37,360 nt of DNA from an uncultured Thermoleophilia bacterium. Its GTDB lineage: Bacteria > Actinomycetota > Thermoleophilia > UBA2241. This document shows, piece by piece, positions 16,363-23,893 of the stretch (position 1 is the first letter of the stretch; every line of letters begins with the position of its first letter). The translations under genes were made by a program, and so were the position numbers. The notes under the pieces were generated by a model. It worked only from the letters and a program-made list of their open reading frames with translations, did not search any database and was not told the origin of the DNA. The stretch spans positions 1 to 37,360 of the forward strand of contig CAIOZS010000140.1 of NCBI GenBank assembly GCA_903862845.1, in the 5' to 3' direction.

Positions 16363-18252
16363 ATGCACATCCCCGACGGTTACCTGGGACCGCAGACCTA
16401 CGCGGTCCTCGACCTCTTGATGGTCCCCATCTGGGTCATCGCCGCGCGCAAGGTCAAGCGCACGCTGCGGGCGCGGCAGGTCCCGCTTTTGGCCCTCGGG
16501 TCGGCCTTCTCTTTCGTGCTCATGATGTTCAACGTGCCGGTGATCGGCGGCTCCACCGGCCACGCCGTAGGCGCCGTGCTCATTGCCATCATTTTGGGGC
16601 CGTGGGCGGCCGTGATCGCGGTGTCGATCGCGCTTGTCATCCAGGCCGGCCTCTTCGGCGACGGCGGCATCACTGCGCTCGGCGCCAACTGCTTCAACAT
16701 GGCCGTGGTGGCGCCGTTCGTCGGCTACTACCTGCACCGGCTACTGGCCGGGGACGCGCCTTCGGGGCGCCGCCGCATCGTCGCCGCCGGCGCGGCGGCG
16801 TACGTCGGCCTCGTGGCCGCCGCCATCGTCGCGGGCGTAGAGCTCGGCCTGCAGCCGTACCTGAATCACACGGCGAGCGGCCAGGCGCTCTACGCGCCAT
16901 ACGGGCTTGGGGTGGCCGTCCCGGCGATGGCGCTCGAACACATCCTCTTCTTCGGCTGGATTGAGGCAGCGGTGACGATGGGGGTGGTCGCCGCTCTCGC
17001 GCGCTCCGAGCCAGCTCTGCTCGAGATGAAGCCGGCCGCGCGGCCGCTGCGCTGGCTGTGGGCCGCCCTCGCCGTGCTCATCCTGCTGACGCCCATCGGC
17101 GCGCTGGCCCCCGGCACTGCCTGGGGCGAGTGGAGCGTACCGCAGATCAAGGAGGCGATCGGCTACGTGCCGGCGGACTTCGCTCGCCTCGGCGGCGTGT
17201 GGAAGGCGGCGATGCCGGGCTACCTCACGCCCGGCGTGAACAACACGCTGCTCGGCTACCTGGTCGCGGCCATCGTCGGCACTGTGCTCGTCGTGGGCAT
17301 CGCCCTGGCTATCGGCGCGCTGCTGGCGCGGCCGCCGGGCGGGCGCGCGGCGGTCGCCGGGGAGCCCAGGGCTCCCCGCTCCCGCCGCGCGGACCTCGCG
17401 GCCGCGGCGCGCCCGGCCAGGCGCGGCGGTCGCTCGCTGGCGCGCAAGACGGCGGACGCCGTCGCCGGCGCCATGGCCGACGTGCTGCGCAACGAGGACG
17501 TCGCCGCCCGGCGCGGCCTGCTCCAGCGTCTGGACCCGCGCGTCAGGCTGCTGACGCTCATGCTCTTCGCCGTGACCGCGACCCTGGTCCACTCCATCTG
17601 GGTCCTGCTTGCCCTGATCGCCGTGACACTTGCGCTGGCCGTGGCATCGCGGGTCGCCGTGGCCTCGTTCGAGCGCAAGGTCTGGCTCTCTGCCGGGCTC
17701 TTCGCGCTGGTCATCGCGCTGCCTTCGGCGCTGGCCTGGTTCACGCCGGGGCCGGCGGCGCTTCGCCTCGGCCCCCTGACGTTCACGGAGCCGGGCCTGC
17801 TGGGAGTCGCCACGCTGGTCACCCGGGTCGTGGCTGCGGCGGGGTTCGCCCTGCTGGTCGTCTGGACGATGCGCTGGCCCGACCTGCTCCGCGCCCTGAC
17901 GGCTCTGCGCATGCCGGACGTGGTGGTGGCGACGCTGGCCATGACCCAGAAGCAGATCCTGGCCCTGCTGACCGTGGTGGAGCAGATCCATTTGGCGCGC
18001 GAGAGCCGGACCCTGGCGCGCGTCTCCGCCGGCGCCGACCGCGACTGGGTCACCGAGCGCATGGCGTTCGTGGCGCGCAAGTCGATGAAGACGGCGGAGG
18101 ACGTGCACGACGCCATGCTCTCGCGCGGATTCACGGGCGCCATGCCCTCGCTGGTGCGGCCGCGCATGGGCGGCGCCGACTGGGTGTGGACGCTGGCCGG
18201 CATGGCGCTGTGCGCGCTCGTGCTGTTTGCCGACAGGCTGGCAGGGCCGTGA
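16363..18252 (+). CDS. Nickel/cobalt ECF importer: CbiM-CbiN-CbiQ fusion
   Basis: A 629-residue membrane protein that joins three subunits usually made separately. Residues 1-215 are CbiM/NikM, starting MHIPDGYL; the N-terminal Met-His is part of the metal site in this family, which fixes the start at 16363. Residues about 225-325 resemble CbiN/NikN or PDGLE proteins (GEWSVPQIKEAIGYVP, membrane segment LLGYLVAAIVGTVLVVGIAL). A basic Ala/Arg-rich linker follows, then residues about 375-629 are CbiQ, the transmembrane coupling protein (LLQRLDPRVRLLTLMLF, and the helix ARESRTLARVSAG). The stop overlaps the start of the ATPase gene. With the Nur-like regulator upstream, nickel is the more likely substrate, but cobalt cannot be excluded. 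Confidence 0.9.
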   Translation: MHIPDGYLGPQTYAVLDLLMVPIWVIAARKVKRTLRARQVPLLALGSAFSFVLMMFNVPVIGGSTGHAVGAVLIAIILGPWAAVIAVSIALVIQAGLFGDGGITALGANCFNMAVVAPFVGYYLHRLLAGDAPSGRRRIVAAGAAAYVGLVAAAIVAGVELGLQPYLNHTASGQALYAPYGLGVAVPAMALEHILFFGWIEAAVTMGVVAALARSEPALLEMKPAARPLRWLWAALAVLILLTPIGALAPGTAWGEWSVPQIKEAIGYVPADFARLGGVWKAAMPGYLTPGVNNTLLGYLVAAIVGTVLVVGIALAIGALLARPPGGRAAVAGEPRAPRSRRADLAAAARPARRGGRSLARKTADAVAGAMADVLRNEDVAARRGLLQRLDPRVRLLTLMLFAVTATLVHSIWVLLALIAVTLALAVASRVAVASFERKVWLSAGLFALVIALPSALAWFTPGPAALRLGPLTFTEPGLLGVATLVTRVVAAAGFALLVVWTMRWPDLLRALTALRMPDVVVATLAMTQKQILALLTVVEQIHLARESRTLARVSAGADRDWVTERMAFVARKSMKTAEDVHDAMLSRGFTGAMPSLVRPRMGGADWVWTLAGMALCALVLFADRLAGP

Positions 18253-19181
18253 TGGGCGCGGCGCCACAGACGCCGGCCGCGCCCGCTGCGCCCGACTTCG
18301 AGCTCACCGCCGTCCGCCACGAGTACCGTGCCGGCGGCGCTTCGCTGACCGGCATCGACCTCACCATCCGGTCCGGCGAGCACGTGGCCGTGGTCGGCGC
18401 CAACGGCACCGGCAAGTCCACCTTGCTCAAGATGCTGGACGGCCTCGTCTTCCCTTCAGCCGGTGAGATCCGCGCCTTCGGCCTCCCGCTCACCGAGGAC
18501 GCGCTCGAGGAACCGGCCTATCGCCGCGACTTCCGCGCCCGCGTCGGCTACGTGTTCCAGGAGGCCGACGTGCAGCTCTTCTGTTCCGACGCCTTCGACG
18601 AGTTGGCCTTCGGCCCTATCCAGCTCGGCCTGTCCGAGGACGAGGTGCGTCGCCGGGTGAGGGAGGCCGCGGAGGAGCTGCACATCGAGAAGCTCCTCGA
18701 CCGGCCTCCCTACACGCTCTCCGGAGGCGAAAAGAAGCGCGTGGCCATCGCCTCGATCATCACCATGCGGCCGCGCGTGCTGCTGCTCGACGAGCCGACC
18801 AGCGCCCTGGATCCGCGCAGCCAGGTGTGGCTGCTCGACCTGCTCGCGGACTGGCGCCGCGAGGGCCGCACGGTGGTGATGGCCACGCACGATCTCTCCG
18901 CTGCGGCGGAGGCCGCCGACCGCATCGTCGTGCTCTCCGAGGAGCACACGCTGGTCGCCGACGGCACGCCGGAGGAGGTCCTGACCCAGCGCGAGCTGCT
19001 CCTCGCGGTGAACCTCATTCACGAGCACACCCACCGGCACGCCTCCACGGCGCACCGGCACGCGCACGCCCACGGCGCCGGCGCGGACCCGCTGGCAACG
19101 CACGGGCACACGTCCGCGATCGCCGAGGTCCAGCAGCAGCGGGCCTCGGGCGGCGTCCCCGCCGCGCCTACTTCACCGTGA
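18252..19181 (+). CDS. Nickel/cobalt ECF importer ATPase (CbiO type) with His-rich tail
   Basis: A 309-residue ATP-binding subunit. It has Walker A GANGTGKST, the Q-loop in GYVFQEADVQLFC, signature LSGGEKKR, Walker B VLLLDEPTSALD and switch His in MATHDLS. It starts in overlap with the stop of the CbiMNQ fusion. After the catalytic part there is a C-terminal tail of about 50 residues; within it about 10 of 32 residues are His (HEHTHRH, HRHAHAH, HGH), which CbiO proteins do not usually carry at this density. Such runs bind nickel or cobalt and are common in nickel chaperones, so the tail may store metal or sense it. The 3' end overlaps the opposite-strand protease gene by 14 bases. Confidence 0.92.
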   Translation: MGAAPQTPAAPAAPDFELTAVRHEYRAGGASLTGIDLTIRSGEHVAVVGANGTGKSTLLKMLDGLVFPSAGEIRAFGLPLTEDALEEPAYRRDFRARVGYVFQEADVQLFCSDAFDELAFGPIQLGLSEDEVRRRVREAAEELHIEKLLDRPPYTLSGGEKKRVAIASIITMRPRVLLLDEPTSALDPRSQVWLLDLLADWRREGRTVVMATHDLSAAAEAADRIVVLSEEHTLVADGTPEEVLTQRELLLAVNLIHEHTHRHASTAHRHAHAHGAGADPLATHGHTSAIAEVQQQRASGGVPAAPTSP

Positions 19182-20868
19182 GGGTCGCTCTGCCGACCTC
19201 GCTGGCGCTGTTACCGGCAAGATCCTCTCCGCTGACGACGATCTGGTACGCGCCCTTGGGCAGGCGACAGGTGTACTTCACGGTCCACCAGACGTCCAGG
19301 TTCTCCCCGTAGTCCCAGGACCAGCTCTTCACGACGACCCCGGCACTCGTGGTGATGTCGACCTGCGAGCTCACCTGAGCGCTCTGCTCGTCGTACACGC
19401 TGAAGTAGATCTTGACCGTCTTGCCGCGCTTGACCGTCGCGTTCTTGGCGGCGCACACAGGCCCCACCACGTCGTCGCCTCCGCCGCCCTGGGGGTAGAT
19501 CCACTCGATGCCGGCGATGTCGCCGGGGGCGAGGACGCGCGTCACCCACTCCGCTTCACCGAAGCCGTACATCACCTTCGCTTTGTCGCCGGGACCGTAC
19601 AGGTCGTCGAGCACGAGCCAGTGGCCCACCTCGTGCGTCGCGATCGACTGGATGTCCATGGTGCCCGAACCCGGAGCGCCATCTCCCCATCCGTAGGCGT
19701 TGCTGTAGCGGACGTCGGCCTCCGAGATGATGCCGCCGTTGGCGGTACTGCTCGACTGGGCGATGACGCCCGCCGGCAGCCCGTCGGCCCAGGAGATGAC
19801 GTTCTTGCCGTCCTTGGCGAGGCCGGCGGTGGTGCGCCCACCGTCCACGAAGGCGAAGCCTGAACCGACGGCGTTCCAGGCGGCCGTGCCGGCGTCGACC
19901 AGGCTCTCGCGCCGCGCGTCGTCCACGCCGGAGGTGTTCAAGTAGTACGTGACACGGGGGTTCGTCCACTTCTCACCGCCGTAGCTGAACGGCACCGAGA
20001 AGTCGAACGGAGCAGATTCCGCCCCGGCGGCGGTGGTGACCCACATCGGGCCCGAGCCGGCGGACGCGGCGTATCTCTTGATCACGCCCGTGGGGACGGC
20101 GCACTCGATGCGCGTGTCGCTCCACGACGGCACGTCGTCGGCAACGATGCGCGCGACGTCGTCGTTGCCGTAGGTGAACTCGACGAGGCCCTCCCGGGCG
20201 CCGAAGCCGCTGCCCGAGATGACGATGGTCGAGTCGGTGCCGGCGGAGGCCTCGTTGGGGGTCACGGAGGCGATGATCGGCCCGCCCGGCGCTCGCGGCG
20301 AGCGCGCGGCCGGAGCGGGCCGCGGGCCGGAGGCGTCCGGCCGCGAGCCGGCGGGCCTGAGCGCCGCTTCGATGCGGCGGTTCATCGCGGCCGGCCTTTC
20401 GCCGCTCTCCGCGACGCGGCCGTCCATCACGTCGAGCTTGCCCTGGAAGCCGGCGATCACCCAGCCGCGCACGTCGACGAACGCGTAGCACTCGTCGCCG
20501 GGCGTGAAGACCGGCATGGCGGCGACGGTGACCTCGGTGCCGTCCGGCAGCGCGCCGCCGGGCACGTAGAAGGTCGCGACGGCGCCGGGCGCGCCCTTGA
20601 GCGCCCGGCGCACGTCGAGGCGCACGGCCGTGCGCACGTCGCCGCCGGCCGTCTGCTCGACGCTCGTCGAGACGACTGTGCCTTCGACGATGAGCGTCGC
20701 GTGGCGCGCGAGCTGCTCGACGCTCATGTGCTCCAAGGTGGTGGCGCGCGCCGCGGCGGGCAGGAGCAGCGTCAGCAGGAGGAACACAAGCATGCACGCG
20801 CCTCCGGCGGACCGCATGGCGCAAGACGGCCCCCGCCGCGCGCTTTCACGAGCTCTTCGTCCCGCCAT
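19168..20868 (-). CDS. Secreted zinc metalloprotease (metzincin/matrixin-like) with TIG domain
   Basis: A 566-residue exported protein. The ATG at 20868 is preferred because AGGTGG lies six bases upstream; a second ATG at 20817 also opens a signal peptide (LVFLLLTLLLPAAARA). After a beta-rich N-terminal domain (residues about 45-160) and a Pro/Ala/Arg linker comes a TIG/IPT-like domain (PIIASVTPNEASAGTDS). The protease domain carries HEVGHWLVLDD (H412, E413, H416, D422) and a Met-turn in KVMYG (M433). The third ligand would be Asp, as in snapalysins, and the usual metzincin glycine is Val419. The last 95 residues (from VKRGKTVKIYF to DLAGNSASEVGRATLTVK) resemble the C-terminus of the protein ending at 37294. 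Confidence 0.85.
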   Translation of the reverse strand: MAGRRARESARRGPSCAMRSAGGACMLVFLLLTLLLPAAARATTLEHMSVEQLARHATLIVEGTVVSTSVEQTAGGDVRTAVRLDVRRALKGAPGAVATFYVPGGALPDGTEVTVAAMPVFTPGDECYAFVDVRGWVIAGFQGKLDVMDGRVAESGERPAAMNRRIEAALRPAGSRPDASGPRPAPAARSPRAPGGPIIASVTPNEASAGTDSTIVISGSGFGAREGLVEFTYGNDDVARIVADDVPSWSDTRIECAVPTGVIKRYAASAGSGPMWVTTAAGAESAPFDFSVPFSYGGEKWTNPRVTYYLNTSGVDDARRESLVDAGTAAWNAVGSGFAFVDGGRTTAGLAKDGKNVISWADGLPAGVIAQSSSTANGGIISEADVRYSNAYGWGDGAPGSGTMDIQSIATHEVGHWLVLDDLYGPGDKAKVMYGFGEAEWVTRVLAPGDIAGIEWIYPQGGGGDDVVGPVCAAKNATVKRGKTVKIYFSVYDEQSAQVSSQVDITTSAGVVVKSWSWDYGENLDVWWTVKYTCRLPKGAYQIVVSGEDLAGNSASEVGRATLTVK

Positions 20869-21079
20869 CTCGCACCACCTGTCTCCGCATGTTCACGACG
20901 CCGGTTGTCGACGCGCGCACGACCTTGACACACTCATGTATCGGCAAACGACCGCGGCGCACATGGAACATTCGACTGGGCACCGGTGCCCACTGCCTGT
21001 GGCAGGGAAGGTGCAGCGGCGGCGAGGGCGACGTGCGCTTCCGCGTTCGGGGATCGCGTGCGGCTCAGCCTGGACGAAC

Positions 21080-21155
21080 GCCGCGTGAGAGTCCGCGCAA
21101 GGCGGACCCCGAACGGGCGAGGCGCCTGCAGCGCCGGGACTCTCAACGGGACGGC
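21080..21155 (+). ncRNA. Degenerate glycine-riboswitch-like element
   Basis: The order of conserved blocks is that of a glycine aptamer: GTGAGAGTCC, a stem-loop (GTCCGC/GCGGAC), CCGAACGGGCGAGGCG, a second stem (GGCGC/GCGCC) and GGACTCTCAACGGGAC, with GCCG/CGGC able to close the base. Compared with the copy at 21829 it lacks the GGCCA that should follow CTCTCA and has two changes in the CGAAGGGGCAAG core. No gene or clear terminator follows closely. It is probably a decayed or altered copy. Confidence 0.6.
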
Positions 21156-21163
21156 CTCCCGGA

Positions 21164-21780
21164 TGGCGACCCACGACGTGACCGCCGCGGCCACTCACCG
21201 GCACGCTCACGCCCCGGGGGCGATCCCGGGCCGACGTCCGCTTACTGAGGCCGGCCCGGCTTCGCCCAGGCGCCGCCTTCACGATGTGTAGTCAAGCTCG
21301 GCAACTTCGGCGTCCGGCGCGGGCTCGCCGCGCGCTCAGGCAGTGGGACGCATGCCCCGACGGTCGGGGGCTGGTGCCCACGCGCGTTGAAGCAGATGCC
21401 CGTCTCTGATCAGGTTTGCTCAGGTTGTCACTCTTCCCTAGCAACTGGTCACAACGTATTTCCTTACGAAGCTATACGAGGACGAGTCAACGCACGGCGA
21501 TGCTTAAGAATGTTCGCCAAACGCGGCATTCTCACGGTACAATCGTCTCGCTGGGAGAGGGGAGGTCTTTGGGCCCATTGCCCAGCCACTCCCCGCGTCA
21601 GGGGCGCCCTCTGGCGAGCGCACCGCAGGCGGGGAAGCCGGCGTTCGGCGCCGGCCGCGGCCGCGCTCTCGGGTGCGGCCGCGGTGCGTTTCGACCGCGG
21701 TTCAGTGCTGGCTCAAGCCGCCCTGTGCATGCCGCGAGCCTGAGCCGACCCCATACGGGCGGGTGTCGCGAGTCGGTGCG
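21164..21780. other. Intergenic stretch with no supported gene
   Basis: About 600 bases between the two riboswitch-like elements. Open frames here (for example 21387-21838) lack family resemblance or good starts. A locally AT-rich part (about 21400-21550) ends in a -10-like TACAAT (21538-21543) followed by a purine-rich GGGAGAGGGGAGG run and strongly structured GC-rich sequence, so a small RNA is possible. No tRNA, RNase P, tmRNA or SRP RNA signature was found. Confidence 0.5.
21655..21684. repeat. Perfect 10-bp inverted repeat (hairpin)
   Basis: CCGCGGCCGC (21655-21664) and GCGGCCGCGG (21675-21684) are exact reverse complements with a 10-base loop. No T-run follows, so it is not an intrinsic terminator. 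It lies in the structured part of the intergenic stretch. Confidence 0.8.
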
Positions 21781-21828
21781 CGGTGCTACAGTCTCCTCGC
21801 TGAGCCGATGCGAGGCAGCCCGGCAGAA

Positions 21829-21914
21829 AGCCGCGTGAGAGTCCGTCGTCCCGGCGGACGCCGAAGGGGCAAGGCGCGCGAGCGTCGAAACTCTCAGGCC
21901 AACGGAACGCGGCC
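21829..21914 (+). ncRNA. Glycine riboswitch (single aptamer) of the gcv operon
   Basis: A good match to the glycine aptamer: GTGAGAGTCC at the 5' side, GCCGAAGGGGCAAGG in the middle and AAACTCTCAGGCCAACGGAAC at the 3' side (the last block shown slightly overlaps the neighbouring stem). GCCGCG (21830-21835) and CGCGGC (21908-21913) close the base. A possible -10, TACAGT (21787-21792), lies about 40 bases upstream. An intrinsic terminator follows at 21964 and gcvH begins at 22099, so this is probably an ON switch that lets transcription continue when glycine is plentiful. Confidence 0.9.
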
Positions 21915-21963
21915 CGACGGGCCCCCGAATGATATGGCGCCGCCGCTGGGGCGCCGACCGTCA

Positions 21964-21994
21964 GACAGGGTGGAAAGTCCACCCTGTCTTTTTT
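21964..21994 (+). terminator. Intrinsic terminator of the glycine riboswitch
   Basis: GACAGGGTGGA and TCCACCCTGTC form a perfect 11-bp stem with the loop AAG, followed directly by six T's. It lies 50 bases after the aptamer and 105 bases before gcvH, as expected for an expression platform that stops transcription in the absence of glycine. Confidence 0.92.
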
Positions 21995-22098
21995 CGGCCG
22001 GCGCCGGGAGTGGCGGCTCCCGCACCTGCGGGCGTTTCTGCCGTGCGCGCCGCGGGCAGGTTCGTCAGCGACCCGCGGCAGCGCCGACAGGAGGCACC

Positions 22099-22491
22099 AT
22101 GGCCGATGAGACCTACCCGCAGGAGCTGAAGTACTACAGGGAGCATGACTGGGTGCGCCTCGAGGGTGAGGACGCCGTGTTTGGCATCACCTGGTTCGCG
22201 CAGGACGCGCTCGGCGAGATCGTCTACGCCGATCTCCCGGATGTGGGCGACGAGGTCATTGCCGGTAAGCCGTACGGCGAGCTGGAGTCGGTCAAAGCCG
22301 TCAGCGACGTGATCGCGCCGCTGACCGGAGAGGTCGTCGAGGTCAACGACGCGCTCGAGGACGAGCCCCAGCGCGTCAACGAAGACTGCTACGGCGAGGG
22401 CTGGATCCTGCGCATCCGCATGACGGCGCCCGGCCAGATTGGCGAGCTTCTGGATGTCGACGCGTACAAGGCCTTCCTCGACGAGGCCTGA
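22099..22491 (+). CDS. gcvH: Glycine cleavage system H protein
   Basis: A 130-residue lipoyl carrier protein. The lipoylated lysine is K66 within GELESVKAVSDV, and the N-terminal HDWVRLEGEDAVFGIT is typical. Its length is normal. The ATG at 22099 follows a GGAGGCACC ribosome site. H protein carries the aminomethyl group from the P protein to the T protein and is re-oxidised by Lpd. It is the first gene of the riboswitch-controlled operon, and gcvPA starts two bases after its stop. Confidence 0.96.
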   Translation: MADETYPQELKYYREHDWVRLEGEDAVFGITWFAQDALGEIVYADLPDVGDEVIAGKPYGELESVKAVSDVIAPLTGEVVEVNDALEDEPQRVNEDCYGEGWILRIRMTAPGQIGELLDVDAYKAFLDEA

Positions 22492-22492
22492 C

Positions 22493-23893
22493 GTGGGGCG
22501 CAGCGTCACGGACTACGTTCCGCACAGCGAGCTCGACGTGCGCGCGCTGCTCGACGCCGTCGGGGCGCAGAGCATCGAGGCTTTGTTCGAGGACATCCCC
22601 GAGGCCGTGCGCCGGCGGGAGCCGCTGGCGTTGCCCGCCGGCCTCAGCGAGCTCGAGGTGCTCAACGAGATGCGCCGCCTGGCGGCGGCCAGCACGCCGG
22701 CGACGAGCCTCGTCAGCTTTCTCGGCGCGGGGATCTACGACCACTACGTACCCGCCGTCGTGGACGCCGTCGTCTCCCGCTCCGAGCTCGCGACCGCGTA
22801 CACGCCCTACCAGGCGGAGCGCAGCCAGGGCGTGCTGCAGACGATCTTCGAGTTCCAGACGGCGATCTGCGAGCTCACCGGCATGGACGTGAGCAACGCC
22901 GGCCTGTACGACGCCGGCACGGCCCTTGCCGAAGCGTCGCTGCTTGCCGGGCACCAGACGCGGCGCGGGCGCGTCGTCGTCTCCGCCGGGGTTCACCCGG
23001 AGTACCGGCAGGTCCTGGCCACCGAGACGGCGCACCATGGGCCGCGCCCGCAGGTCGTCGACCTGGCGGCCGGCGCGGCCACCGACCTCGAGGCTCTCGG
23101 TGCCGCCGTCGACGCGGACACGGCGGCCGTCGTCCTCCAGCAGCCCAACTTCTTCGGGGCCTTCGAGGACCTGGGTGCGGCGGCCGAGATCGCGCACGCG
23201 GCCGGGGCGCTCTTCGTGGTCGTCGGCGACCCGCTTGCGATGGGCCTCCTCGAGGCGCCTGGCCGCCTGGGCGCCGACATCGTCGTCGGCGAGGCTCAGG
23301 CGTTCGGTGGCGCCATGAACTTCGGCGGCCCCGGCCTCGGCTACATGGCCGTGACCCGGAAGCTCATGCGCCGCCTCCCAGGACGCCTCGTCGGCGAGAC
23401 CGTCGACAGCGAGGGCAAGCGCGGCTTCGTCCTCACTCTGCAGACCCGCGAGCAGCACATCCGCCGTGAGAAGGCGACCAGCAACATCTGCTCCAACCAC
23501 GCCCTGAGCGCCCTGGGCGCCCTGGTGCATCTGTCGTGGCTGGGGCGCGAGGGTCTTGCCGAGCTGGGCCTGCTCTGCGCGCGCAAGACCGCCTATCTGC
23601 GGCAGGCGCTGCTCGCCGTGCCGGGCGTGACGGCCTTCACCGCAGGCCCTGTGTTTCGCGAGCTCGCCGTACGCCTGCCCGTGCCCGCGGCGCAGCTCGT
23701 CGAGGCGCTCGTGCCGCTGGGCTTCCTCGCCGGCGTGCCGGCGGCGCGTTTCGCCGCCCAGCTCGCCGGCGCCGGCGACCTCTCCGGCGTGCTCCTGGTC
23801 GCGGTCACCGAGAAACGCACGCGTGCCGAGATGGACGCTTTCGTGGCCGCCGTGGCCGCCCACCTTGCGAGCACGGAGGCGGATCATGCCTGA
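22493..23893 (+). CDS. gcvPA: Glycine dehydrogenase (decarboxylating) subunit 1
   Basis: A 466-residue N-terminal half of the P protein. It shows SVTDYVPHSELD, SFLGAGIYDHYVP, FEFQTAICELTGMDVSNAGLYD, FGGPGLGYMAV and REQHIRREKATSNICSNHAL, all typical of the two-subunit form. The GTG at 22493 is used: it comes directly after the gcvH stop, and the frame upstream lies inside gcvH. The gene overlaps gcvPB by 8 bases. With GcvPB it decarboxylates glycine using pyridoxal phosphate and passes the aminomethyl group to GcvH. Confidence 0.95.
   Translation: MGRSVTDYVPHSELDVRALLDAVGAQSIEALFEDIPEAVRRREPLALPAGLSELEVLNEMRRLAAASTPATSLVSFLGAGIYDHYVPAVVDAVVSRSELATAYTPYQAERSQGVLQTIFEFQTAICELTGMDVSNAGLYDAGTALAEASLLAGHQTRRGRVVVSAGVHPEYRQVLATETAHHGPRPQVVDLAAGAATDLEALGAAVDADTAAVVLQQPNFFGAFEDLGAAAEIAHAAGALFVVVGDPLAMGLLEAPGRLGADIVVGEAQAFGGAMNFGGPGLGYMAVTRKLMRRLPGRLVGETVDSEGKRGFVLTLQTREQHIRREKATSNICSNHALSALGALVHLSWLGREGLAELGLLCARKTAYLRQALLAVPGVTAFTAGPVFRELAVRLPVPAAQLVEALVPLGFLAGVPAARFAAQLAGAGDLSGVLLVAVTEKRTRAEMDAFVAAVAAHLASTEADHA

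Noticed and set aside
16741-18267. A 508-residue open frame on the minus strand opposite the CbiMNQ fusion
   Set aside because: It is a shadow frame rich in Arg, His and Gly with no domain, opposite a clear membrane transporter.
20925-20953. TTGACA at 20925-20930 as a -35 element
   Set aside because: No -10-like sequence lies at a suitable distance, and no gene follows.
21163-21291. A 42-residue open frame directly after the first riboswitch-like element
   Set aside because: The short His/Ala/Pro/Arg-rich product has no family resemblance and no convincing ribosome site; it could be a remnant, but this cannot be shown.
21550-21690. Possible cobalamin riboswitch, suggested by CCACT and GGGGAAGCC blocks
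   Set aside because: The order and the rest of the conserved blocks, including the final B12 box, are missing.
21387-21838. Overlapping open frames in the intergenic stretch
   Set aside because: Arg/Ser/Pro-rich products without recognisable motifs; one runs into the glycine riboswitch.
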